Assembly: GCA_018240425.1 (NCBI GenBank)
Contig: JAFEFU010000012.1
Span: forward strand, 1 to 64,000
From: Pseudomonadota bacterium
GTDB taxonomy: Bacteria > Pseudomonadota > Alphaproteobacteria > Rhodobacterales > Rhodobacteraceae
Direction: 5' to 3'
DNA length: 64,000 bases
How positions within the stretch are numbered: position 1 is the first letter of the stretch; each line of letters opens with the position of its first letter. The translations under genes were made by a program, and so were the position numbers. The notes beneath the pieces were generated by a model. The model did no database searches. It had not been told where the DNA came from and saw only the letters and a list, made by a program, of their open reading frames with translations. Shown one piece after another: positions 18,581-31,236 of the stretch.

Positions 18581-18596
18581 ACAAAAAAATTTTTGT
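18581..18596. promoter_or_regulatory. AT-rich palindrome, candidate operator of the XRE-cupin regulator
   Basis: ACAAAAA-aa-TTTTTGT is a perfect 16-base palindrome standing out in GC-rich surroundings, 43 bases upstream of the regulator start. Its place between the aminotransferase and regulator genes suits an autoregulated internal promoter. Confidence 0.5.
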
Positions 18597-18622
18597 GAAA
18601 CCGAAAAATTTATTCCCGGCAT

Positions 18623-19792
18623 TCAGGCCGCGGCGAAAAGGCTGGCAAGCGCGGCGCAGAGAAGGTCCATTTCCGGCGCGGTATTGTAGCCCTGGACCGA
18701 CAGGCGGGCGAAGGACCGTCCGGCCCAGCGCGGAAAGGGCATCTCGATCCGGTGGTCCCGCAGCAGGCGGTCGCGCATCACCAGGGGATCGCAGTCGGGG
18801 ACCGGCATGGCGACCATCTGCGGGGCGCAGAACTCGGGCGCGGCAATCGGCGGGCGCCCGGTCAGCGCCGCCACCCGGGCCGCCGTTGCCTGTGCCAGCG
18901 TCCGGCAGCGGTCGATCAGGCCCGGCCAACCCTGCGCGCGCCGGAAAGCCAGCGCCGCCGGCACGGCAAGGAAGGCGGCGGGATCGCATGTGCCCTGAAA
19001 CTGGAAGGCGTCCTGGAAGGCCGTGTGTCCGAAGGGGCCGGGGGTGCCCCCGTCGGGCGTCCAGCCGTGGCTGATGACCAGAGGGCTGAGCAGACCTTGG
19101 ACCGCGCGGCGGGCATGGAGAAAGGCCGAGCCCTTGGGCGCCATCAGCCATTTGTGGCAGTTGCCGACATAGAAGTCGGCGCCCAGCCGGTTCAGGTCCA
19201 GCGCGATCTGTCCCGGCGCGTGGGCCCCGTCGATCACCGACCAGATGCCACGGGCACGAGCCTCGGTCACCGCCCGCCCGATGGGAAACAGCAGCGCGGT
19301 GGGCGAGGTGACATGGGACAGGAACAGAACCCGGGTGCGCGGGGTAAATCCGGCCAGAACAGTCTCTGTAAAGGCGCTTTCCGAGGTCAGCGGCAGGGGC
19401 ACCGTCACCCGCCTGACAATCGCACCGGTGCGGGCCGCGACAAAGGCCCAGGTCTTTTCCAGCGCCGCATATTCGTGGTCGGTGGTCAGGATCTCGTCCC
19501 CCGCTGCCAGCGGCAGCGAGCGGGCGACCGCGTTCAGCCCGGCGGTCGCATTGGCGACCGGCACCAGATCGTCGGGGTCAGCACCGAGTTCGGCCCCCAG
19601 TTCATGCCGCGCTTCGGCGAGAACCCGGGCCAGGTGGCGCGGCTCGAGGAAGGTGACGGGCTGGCGCTCCAGCCGGACTTGCCAGTCCTGATAGGCGGCA
19701 AAAACCGGGCGCGGGCAGGCGCCATAGGTGCCGTGGGTCAGGAAGGTCACGCCCGGATCAAGCCGGAAGAGTGCCTTCAGATCGTCCGCCAC
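18623..19792 (-). CDS. Aminotransferase class V-fold protein (isopenicillin-N epimerase-like)
   Basis: A 389-residue PLP protein of the CefD/cysteine desulfurase-like branch. It begins with FLTHGTYGACPRPVF, the family's substrate-binding entry, has TTDHEYAALEKTW and a DGAHAPGQIALDL segment, and the PLP lysine is in GNCHKWLMAPKGSAF. Members act as epimerases, lyases or transaminases of amino-acid derivatives. It starts 18 bases after the tdh stop, so it may be read from the threonine operon, yet it also leads into the peptidase/transport genes. The substrate is unknown; amino-acid racemisation or C-N/C-S lyase chemistry are equally possible. Confidence 0.8.
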   Translation of the reverse strand: MADDLKALFRLDPGVTFLTHGTYGACPRPVFAAYQDWQVRLERQPVTFLEPRHLARVLAEARHELGAELGADPDDLVPVANATAGLNAVARSLPLAAGDEILTTDHEYAALEKTWAFVAARTGAIVRRVTVPLPLTSESAFTETVLAGFTPRTRVLFLSHVTSPTALLFPIGRAVTEARARGIWSVIDGAHAPGQIALDLNRLGADFYVGNCHKWLMAPKGSAFLHARRAVQGLLSPLVISHGWTPDGGTPGPFGHTAFQDAFQFQGTCDPAAFLAVPAALAFRRAQGWPGLIDRCRTLAQATAARVAALTGRPPIAAPEFCAPQMVAMPVPDCDPLVMRDRLLRDHRIEMPFPRWAGRSFARLSVQGYNTAPEMDLLCAALASLFAAA

Positions 19793-19810
19793 GCCATCCC
19801 CCCGCCGCGC

Positions 19811-20848
19811 CTATCGCCAGTCCAGCACGACCTTGCCCGACAGGCCGGACTTCATCGCCGCGAACCCGTCCTTGAATTCGTCGACCTTGAAACGGTGGGT
19901 GATGACCTTGCGGATGTCCAGCCCGTTCGTGAGCATGGCGATCATCTTGTACCAGGTCTCGAAGATCTCGCGCCCGTAGACGCCCTTGATGGTGATCGCC
20001 TTGAAGACGATGCGCGACCAGTCCACCGGGCTTTTCCCGGGCGGGATGCCCAGCATGGCGATGCGGCCTCCCATCACCAGGGCCTCGACCATCTGGTCGA
20101 GCGCGGCCTGGTTGCCTGACATCTCCATGCCCACGTCGAACCCCTGCGCCATCTTCAGCCGCGCCTCGACCTCCTTCAGGTCTTCCTTGGCCACGTTCAC
20201 CGGTACCAGGTCCGTCACCTGCGCCGCCAGATCGAGCCGCGCCTGATTCACGTCGGTGATGACGATGTGGCGCGCCCCGACATGGCGGGCCACCGCCGCC
20301 GCCATGATCCCGATCGGGCCGGCCCCGGTGATCAGAACATCCTCGCCGACCAGATCGAACGACAGCGCGGTATGGACGGCATTGCCCAGCGGATCGAGGA
20401 TCGCCCCGATCTCGTCGTCGATCTCGTCGGGCAGGGGCACGACGTTGAAGGCCGGCAGGCGCAGGTATTCGGCGAAGGCGCCGGGCTCGTTGACGCCGAT
20501 CCCGCGCGTTTCCGGGTCAAGGTGGAACTTGCCCGACCGCGACTGGCGGCTGTGATGGCCGATCAGGTGCCCTTCGCCCGAACAGCGCTGCCCGACCTTC
20601 AGGTCGGTGACGTTGCGGCCGATTTCGACGATCTCGCCGGCGAACTCGTGGCCGGTCACCAGCGGCACCGGCACGGTGCGCGCCGCCCACTCGTCCCAGT
20701 TCCAGATATGGATGTCGGTGCCGCAGACGCCGGTCTTGTTGATGCGGATCAGCACGTCGTCGGGGCCGATCTCGGGCACCGGGCGACGCTCCATCCACAG
20801 GCCGGGTTCCGGTTTCGCCTTCACCAGCGCCTTCATCTCGTTCGACAT
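19811..20848 (-). CDS. tdh: L-threonine 3-dehydrogenase
   Basis: A 345-residue medium-chain dehydrogenase that oxidises threonine to 2-amino-3-oxobutyrate with NAD+. The catalytic-zinc Cys lies in [11 protein letters not shown] and the next ligands in [10 protein letters not shown]; the Rossmann loop is [20 protein letters not shown], and the C-terminal [12 protein letters not shown] is Tdh-specific. The structural-zinc lobe is altered: where E. coli Tdh has four cysteines (93, 96, 99, 107), this protein reads [15 protein letters not shown], with none. Its ATG overlaps the kbl stop by one base, so the two are coupled and act in sequence to give glycine and acetyl-CoA. Confidence 0.93.
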   Translation of the reverse strand: MSNEMKALVKAKPEPGLWMERRPVPEIGPDDVLIRINKTGVCGTDIHIWNWDEWAARTVPVPLVTGHEFAGEIVEIGRNVTDLKVGQRCSGEGHLIGHHSRQSRSGKFHLDPETRGIGVNEPGAFAEYLRLPAFNVVPLPDEIDDEIGAILDPLGNAVHTALSFDLVGEDVLITGAGPIGIMAAAVARHVGARHIVITDVNQARLDLAAQVTDLVPVNVAKEDLKEVEARLKMAQGFDVGMEMSGNQAALDQMVEALVMGGRIAMLGIPPGKSPVDWSRIVFKAITIKGVYGREIFETWYKMIAMLTNGLDIRKVITHRFKVDEFKDGFAAMKSGLSGKVVLDWR

Positions 20849-22044
20849 CAGATGGCCCCCACTGACCTGCCCGCCGCCCGGAAGGCGTCGAGCGCGAAAT
20901 CAAGATCCTTGCGCGCCAGCCGCGCGTTCATCTGGGTGCGGATGCGGGCCTGGCCCTTGGGCACCACCGGGAAAAAGAAGCCCGCTACATAGACCCCGCG
21001 GTCAAAGAGCTCCGCGGCCATCCGCTGCGACAGATCCGCGTCGCCCAGCATCACCGGGACGATCGGATGCTCGCCCGGCAAGAGCCGGAACCCCGCCGCC
21101 TCCAGCCCCGCCCGCCAGTAGCGGGCATTGTCGAAGAGTTGCGCGCGCAGGTCGTCGGCTGACTCGACCAGGTCGATCGCGGCCAGCCCGGCGGCGACCA
21201 CCGGCGGCGGCAGCGCATTGGAAAACAGATAGGGCCTGGCCCGCTGGCGCAACAGGTCGATGACCGGCTGCGGCCCGGCGATATAGCCGCCCAGGGCGCC
21301 GCCCAGCGCCTTGCCCAGCGTTCCCGTCAGGATGTCGACCCGGTGGGCGACATGGGCATGATGGGGCGTTCCCCGCCCCTGCGGGCCGATAAAGCCGGTG
21401 GCGTGGCAATCGTCGACCATGACCAGCGCCCCGTACTTGGCGGCCAGCGCCGTGATCTCGCGCAGGTTGGCCAGATAGCCGTCCATCGAAAAGACGCCGT
21501 CGGTCGCGATCAGGATGAAGCGCGCGCCCTTGGCCCGCGCCTCGTTCAGCCGCGCCTCCAGTTCGCCCATGTCGGAATTGGCGTAACGGTAGCGCTGCGC
21601 CTTGCACAGCCTGATGCCGTCGATGATCGAGGCATGGTTCAGCGCGTCGGAAATCACCGCGTCCTCGGGGCCGAGCAATGGCTCGAACAACCCGCCGTTG
21701 GCGTCGAAGCAGGCCGCGAACAGGATGGCGTCGTCCTTGCCCAGGAACCGCGCCAGCCGTTCCTCGAGCGCGCGATGGATGTCCTGGGTGCCGCAGATGA
21801 AGCGGACCGAGGCCATGCCGTAGCCATGCTCCTGCATGGCCGCCGCCGCAGCTTTGACCAGCTCCGGGCTGTCGGCCAGCCCGAGATAGTTGTTGGCGCA
21901 GAGGTTCAGCAGATAGCGGCCGCCCACGGCAACCTGCTTGCCCTGCGCGGTGGTGATGAGCCGTTCGCGCTTCAGCAGACCCTCGGACTCGATCGATTCG
22001 AGCGTGCCGCGCAGATGGTCGAGAAACGCCGCCCTGTCCGACAT
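20848..22044 (-). CDS. kbl: Glycine C-acetyltransferase (2-amino-3-ketobutyrate CoA ligase)
   Basis: A 398-residue alpha-oxoamine synthase of normal length. It cleaves 2-amino-3-oxobutyrate with CoA into glycine and acetyl-CoA, completing threonine breakdown begun by Tdh. The PLP lysine is in [30 protein letters not shown] and [10 protein letters not shown] are family landmarks. It is the first gene of the kbl-tdh pair. The 124-base gap upstream contains a dyad likely bound by the XRE-cupin regulator encoded just upstream. Confidence 0.94.
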   Translation of the reverse strand: MSDRAAFLDHLRGTLESIESEGLLKRERLITTAQGKQVAVGGRYLLNLCANNYLGLADSPELVKAAAAAMQEHGYGMASVRFICGTQDIHRALEERLARFLGKDDAILFAACFDANGGLFEPLLGPEDAVISDALNHASIIDGIRLCKAQRYRYANSDMGELEARLNEARAKGARFILIATDGVFSMDGYLANLREITALAAKYGALVMVDDCHATGFIGPQGRGTPHHAHVAHRVDILTGTLGKALGGALGGYIAGPQPVIDLLRQRARPYLFSNALPPPVVAAGLAAIDLVESADDLRAQLFDNARYWRAGLEAAGFRLLPGEHPIVPVMLGDADLSQRMAAELFDRGVYVAGFFFPVVPKGQARIRTQMNARLARKDLDFALDAFRAAGRSVGAI

Positions 22045-22102
22045 GACAGATACTCCTCCTCTATGGCGGAACGATGCGCTGGCCGCCGGGAAATGTCAAC
22101 AT

Positions 22103-22120
22103 AGCGGATAGTATTCCGCT
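22103..22120. promoter_or_regulatory. Candidate operator in front of kbl-tdh
   Basis: AGCGGA-tagtat-TCCGCT is a perfect 6-bp dyad with a 6-base spacer, 59 bases upstream of the kbl start. It lies between the regulator gene and the genes it probably controls. The AT-rich spacer could also hold promoter elements. Confidence 0.45.
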
Positions 22121-22168
22121 GTAACGGAAGCATAAGCCTGTCCCTCCGCTCCGCCGGCGCGGTCCGCG

Positions 22169-22726
22169 TCAGCTGTTCTGCACGATCAGGATCGCCCGCG
22201 CCGGTCCTTCGGCCACGATCTTGTGCGGGCGGTCGGCGAAATAGCGGGCGGTGTCGCCGGTGCCCAGCCGCCGTTCCTCCTCGCCCGAACCGACCAGCAC
22301 CGCACCCTCGATCACCGTCAGATGTTCACGGCAGCCGGGGCCGTGCGGCTCGGACTCGAGCAGCCCCCCGGCCTGGAATGTCAGCTCATAGACCTCGTGC
22401 TCGCCCGCGGCCTCGGCGGGCGACAGGATGCGGATGCGCACCCCTTCGCCGCGCCCGTCGATGGTCGGCGCCGCCTCGGCACGGATCACCTCGATCCCCT
22501 GCGCGGTCTTGCCCTCCAGAAGCCCGGCGAAATCGACCTGCAGCGCCTGGGTCAGGTTCCAGAGCGTCGCCACCGTCGGGCTGCTTTCCCCGCGCTCGAT
22601 CTGGCTGACCATCGACCGGCTGACGCCCGAGAGTTTCGCCACCGCATCGAGGCTGAGGCCCTTGGACTTGCGCGCCGCCTTCAGCGAGGCGGCCAGCCGG
22701 ACGTGAATGTCGGGGCGCGGGTTCAT
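22169..22726 (-). CDS. XRE-family HTH regulator with cupin domain, probable regulator of kbl-tdh
   Basis: A 185-residue protein with an N-terminal XRE helix-turn-helix (KGLSLDAVAKLSGVSRSMVS then QIERGESSPTVATLW) and a C-terminal cupin (HEVYELTFQAGG, CREHLTVIEGAVLVGSGEE). ATG 22726 is where the family similarity starts; the frame is open further up without support. It precedes kbl-tdh in the same direction and is of the same type as, but not closely related to, the regulator at 17894. Probable effectors are threonine, glycine or derivatives, which is inference. Confidence 0.85.
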   Translation of the reverse strand: MNPRPDIHVRLAASLKAARKSKGLSLDAVAKLSGVSRSMVSQIERGESSPTVATLWNLTQALQVDFAGLLEGKTAQGIEVIRAEAAPTIDGRGEGVRIRILSPAEAAGEHEVYELTFQAGGLLESEPHGPGCREHLTVIEGAVLVGSGEEERRLGTGDTARYFADRPHKIVAEGPARAILIVQNS

Positions 22727-22760
22727 GATGGGGCCAGAGTGCTGCCGCCGGCGGGAATCG

Positions 22761-23678
22761 TCAACCGGGCAGGTTGGCGGTTCCGTCGGGGTCGGCCACC
22801 TCGTCGGACAGCCAGGCGCGGAAGGCCTGCAGGGGCGGATACCATTCGCCGACCTTGGGCCAGACCAGGTAATAGCTGCCATCACCCGCCGCGGGCCTGC
22901 CCCAGGCGCTGACCAGACGGCCGTCGGCCAGCTCGGTCTTGGCCAGGAACTCGGGCAACAGCGCCACCCCGAGACCAAAGATCGCCGACTGGATCATCGG
23001 GCCGAACTGATCAAACAGCATCCCGTAGGGCAGGGTTGCCTCGAGTCCGTGCTGGCGGAACCAGGTCGGCCAGGCCGCCGGCCGGGTCTCGAGCTGCAGA
23101 AGCGGCAGCGCCAGCAGATCGCCCGGCCCGCCGACCGGATGGGCCGCCAGGAAACCCGGCGCGCAGCAGGCCACCAGCCGCTCGTCGAACAGTTTCTGGA
23201 AACCTGCATTGGGCCAGGTCTCGGTGCCGAAATGGATGGCGGCATCGAACCCCTCCTCCTCGAAATCGAAGGGCCTGAGGCGGGTGCCCAGATTGATCGT
23301 CACCCCCGGATGCGCGGCGAGGAAGCGCGGCAGGCGCGGCGCCAGCCAGCGGGTGCCGAAGGTGGGCAGGATCGACAGCGAAAGCGTGCCTCCGCCCGCG
23401 TTCGACCTGACCCGCATCGACCCGCGCGAGATCAGGTCCAGCGCCTTGACCACATCGCGGGCATAGGCCAGCGCCGCCTCGGTCGGCACCAGCCGCCGCC
23501 CCTCGCGCAGGAACAGCGCCACCCCCAGCTGCGCCTCGAGGTTCTGGATCAGCCGGCTGACCGCGCCCTGAGTCAGGTCCAGATCGCGCGCCGCGGCCAA
23601 CGTCGACCCGGTCCGGCAGACCGATTCGAAGGCAGCGAGCAGGCTGACCGAGGGCAGAAACCGGCGCGGAACCGCCAT
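22761..23678 (-). CDS. LysR-family transcriptional regulator (GcvA-like)
   Basis: A 305-residue LysR protein: N-terminal HTH (LLAAFESVCRTGSTLAAARD then LDLTQGAVSRLIQNLE), followed by an effector domain with the GcvA-subgroup features (LSILPTFGTRWLAPRLPRFL). It diverges from the aminotransferase that opens the lysine-degradation gene set, with a 90-base gap between start codons, so it is the likely regulator of that set. A T-N11-A dyad sits 2 bases from its own start codon. The inducer is probably lysine or a pathway intermediate such as 2-aminoadipate; that is inference. Confidence 0.88.
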   Translation of the reverse strand: MAVPRRFLPSVSLLAAFESVCRTGSTLAAARDLDLTQGAVSRLIQNLEAQLGVALFLREGRRLVPTEAALAYARDVVKALDLISRGSMRVRSNAGGGTLSLSILPTFGTRWLAPRLPRFLAAHPGVTINLGTRLRPFDFEEEGFDAAIHFGTETWPNAGFQKLFDERLVACCAPGFLAAHPVGGPGDLLALPLLQLETRPAAWPTWFRQHGLEATLPYGMLFDQFGPMIQSAIFGLGVALLPEFLAKTELADGRLVSAWGRPAAGDGSYYLVWPKVGEWYPPLQAFRAWLSDEVADPDGTANLPG

Positions 23679-23679
23679 C

Positions 23680-23696
23680 TATGTGCTCCATACATA
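23680..23696. promoter_or_regulatory. Candidate LysR binding site (T-N11-A type)
   Basis: TATGT-gctccat-ACATA lies directly upstream of the LysR start and within the divergent promoter region. A second short dyad, CTAT-tggc-ATAG (23739-23750), lies closer to the aminotransferase start. The pair fits the recognition plus activation sites usual for LysR regulators. Confidence 0.5.
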
Positions 23697-23768
23697 TTTC
23701 ATCGCCAGAATAGGGTTATTTCAGCGCCAAACAATGGCCTATTGGCATAGCGCAGCCTTCAGCCCCGG

Positions 23769-24983
23769 ATGGATTCCATGACCGACCCGTTCCGCCGCGC
23801 CGCCCGCATCGCCACCGTCGAACTGTCGGAAATCCTGCAGATCTCGGAAGCCGCCGCCGCGATGAAAAAGGCGGGCCGCGACGTGATCTCGCTCGGCACC
23901 GGCGAGCCCGACTTTCCGACCCCCGCCCCGGTGATCGAGGCCGCGCACAAGGCAGCACAGGCGGGAGAGACCACCTATACCGCCACCGTCGGCACCCTGC
24001 CCCTGCGCCAGGCGATCGCCGCCGATTGCGAACGGGTCAACGGCTACCGGCCCGAGACCTCCGAGATCATCGTCTGCACCGGCGCCAAGCAGGTGATCTT
24101 CAACGCCATGTTTGCGACCCTCGAACCCGGCGACGAGGTGATCGTCGGCGCGCCCTACTGGACCAGCTACCCCGACATCATCGGCGTCTGCGGCGGCAAG
24201 CCGGTCGTCATCGCCACAACGGCGGCGAACGGCTTCGCCATCACCGCCGACCAGCTCCGCGCCGCGATCACGCCGCGCACCCGCTGGCTGCTGCTAAACT
24301 CCCCCGGCAACCCTTCGGGCGCGGTCTATTCCGCCGCCCAGCTTCAGGCGCTGGCCGAGGTGCTGCGCGACGCCCCCCATGTCGGGATCATCGCCGACGA
24401 GATCTACCAGCACATCTGCTACGTCCCCTACACCTCATTCCGCATGGTCGCCCCCGACCTCGCCGACCGCACCCTGATCGTCAACGGCGTCTCGAAATCC
24501 TACGCCATGACCGGCTGGCGCATCGGCTGGGGCATCGCGCCCAAACGGCTGATCGAGGCGATGATCGCGGTGCAGGGCCAGATCACCTCGGGCGCCTCGT
24601 CGGTGTCGCAGGCGGCGGCGCTGGCTGCGCTGACCGGCGACCAGCAACTCCTGGCCGAACGCAACGACGATTTCCGCAGCCGCCGCGACATGGTGCAGGC
24701 AGCGCTGAACGCCACCGGCCTCATCCGCTGCGGCTCGGCCGACGGCGCCTTCTATCTGTTCCCGGACTGCACGGCCACCTTCGGCAAGAAGACCGCCGAC
24801 GGCACCCGCATCGAAAAAGATGCCGACTTCTGCGCGGCGCTGCTGCAAACTGAAGGCGTGGCCCTCGTCCCCGGCCGTGCCTTCGGCGTGCCCGGCCATT
24901 TCCGCCTGTCCTACGCCTATTCGCGCGCCTCGCTGACCGAGGCCTGCAAACGCATCGCCCGCTTCTGCCAATCGCTTTCCTGA
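23769..24983 (+). CDS. Class I aminotransferase, candidate 2-aminoadipate or aspartate aminotransferase
   Basis: A 404-residue fold-type I aminotransferase. Landmarks are [13 protein letters not shown], the [12 protein letters not shown] loop, [12 protein letters not shown] and the PLP lysine in [17 protein letters not shown], with a C-terminal FRLSYAYSR carboxylate-binding Arg. By sequence it resembles AspC-type enzymes of alphaproteobacteria. It opens a gene run whose other members fit lysine breakdown through 2-aminoadipate, so conversion of 2-aminoadipate to 2-oxoadipate is the inferred job. ATG 23769 is used; ATG 23778 is equally possible, as neither has a strong ribosome site. Confidence 0.85.
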   Translation: MDSMTDPFRRAARIATVELSEILQISEAAAAMKKAGRDVISLGTGEPDFPTPAPVIEAAHKAAQAGETTYTATVGTLPLRQAIAADCERVNGYRPETSEIIVCTGAKQVIFNAMFATLEPGDEVIVGAPYWTSYPDIIGVCGGKPVVIATTAANGFAITADQLRAAITPRTRWLLLNSPGNPSGAVYSAAQLQALAEVLRDAPHVGIIADEIYQHICYVPYTSFRMVAPDLADRTLIVNGVSKSYAMTGWRIGWGIAPKRLIEAMIAVQGQITSGASSVSQAAALAALTGDQQLLAERNDDFRSRRDMVQAALNATGLIRCGSADGAFYLFPDCTATFGKKTADGTRIEKDADFCAALLQTEGVALVPGRAFGVPGHFRLSYAYSRASLTEACKRIARFCQSLS

Positions 24984-24994
24984 GGAGACCGCCC

Positions 24995-26203
<1,209 letters not shown>

Positions 26204-26215
26204 CCGGGGCTTTCA

Positions 26216-26297
26216 TTCTGGTGCAAATATCCCCGCCGGAGGCTTCAGGTGGCAAGGCCGGGAGCCTCCGGCGGGAGTATTTCGACAAGGAAAAGCT
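26216..26297. repeat. Intergenic repeat copy D, palindromic pair
   Basis: Directly after gcdH the repeat occurs once in each orientation. Its arms, 26225-26244 and 26263-26282, match at 18 of 20 positions as an inverted repeat around an 18-base loop. This is the most complete element of the family in the window. It should fold into a long hairpin and may lower readthrough from gcdH into the E1 gene. Confidence 0.65.
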
Positions 26298-26313
26298 GGA
26301 ATAGAGACGAATC

Positions 26314-28499
<2,186 letters not shown>

Positions 28500-28503
<4 letters not shown>

Positions 28504-29534
28504 CCCGCAAGAGTGCCGTCGTCATCTGCCCCGGCCGGGGCACCTATACCAAGGCCGAACTCGGCTATCTTGCCCGCCATTTCGCCGACAAGGCGCTCCT
28601 GGCCAGCTTCGACGCCACCCGCGCCGGACTGTCGCAGGAAACCCTGAGCGCGCTCGACGGGGCCGCCACCTATTCGGTTGCCAAACATACGCGCGGCGAC
28701 AATGCCTCGGGCCTGATCTATGCCTGCACCTTGGGCGATTTCCGCGCGATAGACCCTGAAAAGGTCGAGGTGGTCGCCGTCACCGGCAATTCGATGGGCT
28801 GGTATTCGACGCTCGCCTGCGGCGGTGCGCTCACCGCCGAAGGCGGGTTCGAGGTGGTCAATACGATGGGCACCCTGATGCAGGAAAGCCTGATCGGCGG
28901 CCAGATCATCTATCCGTTCCTGGGCGACGACTGGCAGCCCGACCCGGCGAAAAAGGCCGGGCTGATGGCGCAGGTGGCCGAGATCGGCGCGCGGCCCGGT
29001 CATGTGCTGACCCTCTCGATCGACCTCGGCGGCATGCTGGTTCTGGCTGGCAACGACGAGGGGCTGAAGGCGTTCGAGGCCGCGGTTCCGCCGGTGCAGG
29101 GTCGATTCCCGATGCGGCTTGCCAATCACGCGGGCTTTCATTCCCACCTTCAGGCACCGGTCGCCGAACGGGGCCGGGCGCGCCTGTCGCCCGCCCTCTT
29201 CGCCCAGCCAAGGTTGCCGATGATCGACGGGCGCGGGGTCATCTGGTGGCCCGGCGCGACCGACACCCAGCGACTCTGGGACTACACGCTTGGCCATCAG
29301 GTGACCGAACCCTACGACTTCACCGCCGCAATCCGCATCGCCGCGCGCGAATTCGCGCCGGACCTCTTCATCATCACCGGCCCCGGCACCACATTGGGAG
29401 GGGCCGTCGCCCAGTCGCTGATCCTTGCCAACTGGCGTAACATGGGGTCAAAGGCCGACTTCCAGTCGCTCCAGCAATCCGCGCCGCTCCTTGCCTCGAT
29501 GGGCATGGACGACCAGCGCGCCACCGTCACCTGA
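28500..29534 (+). CDS. FabD-like acyltransferase-fold protein lacking the malonyl-binding arginine
   Basis: A 344-residue protein with the acyltransferase fold of malonyl-CoA:ACP transacylase. The oxyanion loop appears as CPGRGTY (PGQG in FabD), the nucleophile serine in VTGNSMGWYST (GHSLG in FabD) and the catalytic His in NHAGFHSHL. The arginine that binds the malonyl carboxylate in FabD (in RGKFMQEA) is replaced by Met in TMGTLMQES, so malonyl specificity is unlikely. Its 4-base overlap with the fused E1 gene suggests a joint role, perhaps acyl transfer or thioester hydrolysis in lysine breakdown. Annotation pipelines would probably call it FabD, which I think would mislead. Confidence 0.7.
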
Positions 29535-29544
29535 GGAGGTTCCC

Positions 29545-31044
29545 ATGACCCACGACGACATCCTGAAGGCCGCGGGCCTGACCAAGGCCGACCTGACCGG
29601 CGGCACGCTGACCGTGCGCTCGCCCATCGACGGCGCGGAACTGGCGAAACTGCACGAAACCGCGCCGGCCGACATGGCCAAGGTCATCGCCCGCTCGCAG
29701 GCCGCCTTCCGCAAATGGCGCGAAGTGCCGGCGCCGCGCCGGGGCGAGCTGGTCCGCCTTCTGGGCGAGGAACTGCGCGCCGCCAAGGAGGCGCTCGGCG
29801 CCCTCGTGACGCTCGAAGTCGGCAAGATCACCTCCGAGGGCCTCGGCGAGGTCCAGGAGATGATCGACATCTGCGACTTCGCCGTCGGCCTGTCGCGCCA
29901 GATCTACGGCCTGACCATCGCCTCGGAGCGCCCCGGCCACCGGATGATGGAAACCTGGCATCCGCTTGGCCCTTGCGCGATCATCACCGCCTTCAACTTC
30001 CCGGTGGCGGTCTGGTCCTGGAACGCGGCGCTGGCGCTGGTGTGCGGCGATCCGGTCATCTGGAAACCGTCGGAAAAGACCCCTCTGACCGCGATCGCCA
30101 CCCAAAGGATCATGGAACGCGCGCTCAAGCGTTTCGGCGCCGACGCGCCCGAGGGCCTGTGCCAACTGGTGATCGGCGGCCCGGCCATCGGCGAGGCGCT
30201 GGTCGCCTCCAAGGACGTGCCGATCGTCTCGGCCACCGGCTCGACCCGCATGGGCGGTATCGTCGGGCCGCGCGTCTCGGCGCGCTGGGGCCGACCGATC
30301 CTCGAACTCGGCGGCAACAACGCCATGATCGTCGCGCCCTCGGCCGACATGGACATGGCGGTGCGGGCCATCGTCTTTTCCGCCGTCGGCACCGCCGGCC
30401 AGCGCTGCACCTCGCTCCGCCGGCTGATCGCGCACAATTCGGTCAAGGACGAGCTGGTGGCGAAACTGTCGAAAGCCTATGCCAGCCTGCCGGTGGGCGA
30501 TCCGCGCAAGGGGACCACGCTGGTCGGGCCGCTGATCGACGCGGGCGCCAAGGACAAGATGGTCAAGATGCTCGACCGCGCCAAGTCCGAGGGCGGCCGC
30601 GTCCACGGCGGCAAGGTGGTGACCGACGGCGTTCCCGGCGGCGCCTACGTCTCGCCCGCCATCGTCGAGATGCCCGCCCAGACCGAAACCGTGCGCGAGG
30701 AAACCTTTGCGCCCATCCTCTACGTTCTCGGCTACGACACGCTGGACGAGGCCATCGCCCTTCAGAACGACGTGCCGCAGGGCCTCTCGTCCTGCATCTT
30801 CACGCTCAACATGCGCGAGGCCGAAACCTTCCTCTCCGCCTCGGGGTCCGACTGCGGCATCGCCAACGTCAACATCGGCCCCTCGGGCGCCGAGATCGGC
30901 GGGGCCTTCGGCGGTGAAAAGGAAACCGGCGGCGGCCGCGAATCCGGCTCGGACGCCTGGAAGGGCTACATGCGGCGGCAGACGAACACCCTGAACTATT
31001 CGGCGAAGCTGCCCTTGGCCCAGGGTGTGAAGTTCGACATCTGA
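29545..31044 (+). CDS. Alpha-aminoadipic semialdehyde/piperideine-6-carboxylate dehydrogenase (ALDH7 family)
   Basis: A 499-residue aldehyde dehydrogenase of the ALDH7A1 (antiquitin) type, which oxidises 2-aminoadipate semialdehyde to 2-aminoadipate. The catalytic cysteine is in GTAGQRCTSLRR, the general-base Glu in ILELGGNNAM, and the family-specific tail GAEIGGAFGGEKETGGGRES with WKGYMRRQTNTLNYS is clear. The ATG at 29545 follows GAGGAGG, and it begins 11 bases after the FabD-like gene. Two terminator-like hairpins lie shortly after the stop. This enzyme is the strongest single marker for lysine catabolism in the cluster. Confidence 0.9.
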   Translation: MTHDDILKAAGLTKADLTGGTLTVRSPIDGAELAKLHETAPADMAKVIARSQAAFRKWREVPAPRRGELVRLLGEELRAAKEALGALVTLEVGKITSEGLGEVQEMIDICDFAVGLSRQIYGLTIASERPGHRMMETWHPLGPCAIITAFNFPVAVWSWNAALALVCGDPVIWKPSEKTPLTAIATQRIMERALKRFGADAPEGLCQLVIGGPAIGEALVASKDVPIVSATGSTRMGGIVGPRVSARWGRPILELGGNNAMIVAPSADMDMAVRAIVFSAVGTAGQRCTSLRRLIAHNSVKDELVAKLSKAYASLPVGDPRKGTTLVGPLIDAGAKDKMVKMLDRAKSEGGRVHGGKVVTDGVPGGAYVSPAIVEMPAQTETVREETFAPILYVLGYDTLDEAIALQNDVPQGLSSCIFTLNMREAETFLSASGSDCGIANVNIGPSGAEIGGAFGGEKETGGGRESGSDAWKGYMRRQTNTLNYSAKLPLAQGVKFDI

Positions 31045-31060
31045 GAAGACGCAAGGCAGT

Positions 31061-31119
31061 CCCGGATCTGATCCGGGCCCCCTGCCAAACCGAAAAGGCC
31101 CCGGATCATGTCCGGGGCC
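31061..31119 (+). terminator. Double hairpin after the ALDH7 gene
   Basis: Two stems follow each other: CCCGGAT-ctg-ATCCGGG (31061-31077) and GGCCCCGGA-tcatg-TCCGGGGCC (31097-31119). Neither has a long T-run. The two share the CCGGAT..TCCGG core and look like members of one repeat. They probably end or weaken the operon transcript before the inserted minus-strand gene. Confidence 0.6.
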
Positions 31120-31236
31120 TCATCGGCTCCGAGGAGTGAAAAAGGTTGGCGCAACGCTGTCAACGTCCGATCAGCAGGACGCAACGGTCGTCCACCGGAG
31201 CTTTGCTGACGAGCGCTGGGCAACGCCCGGACGGTA

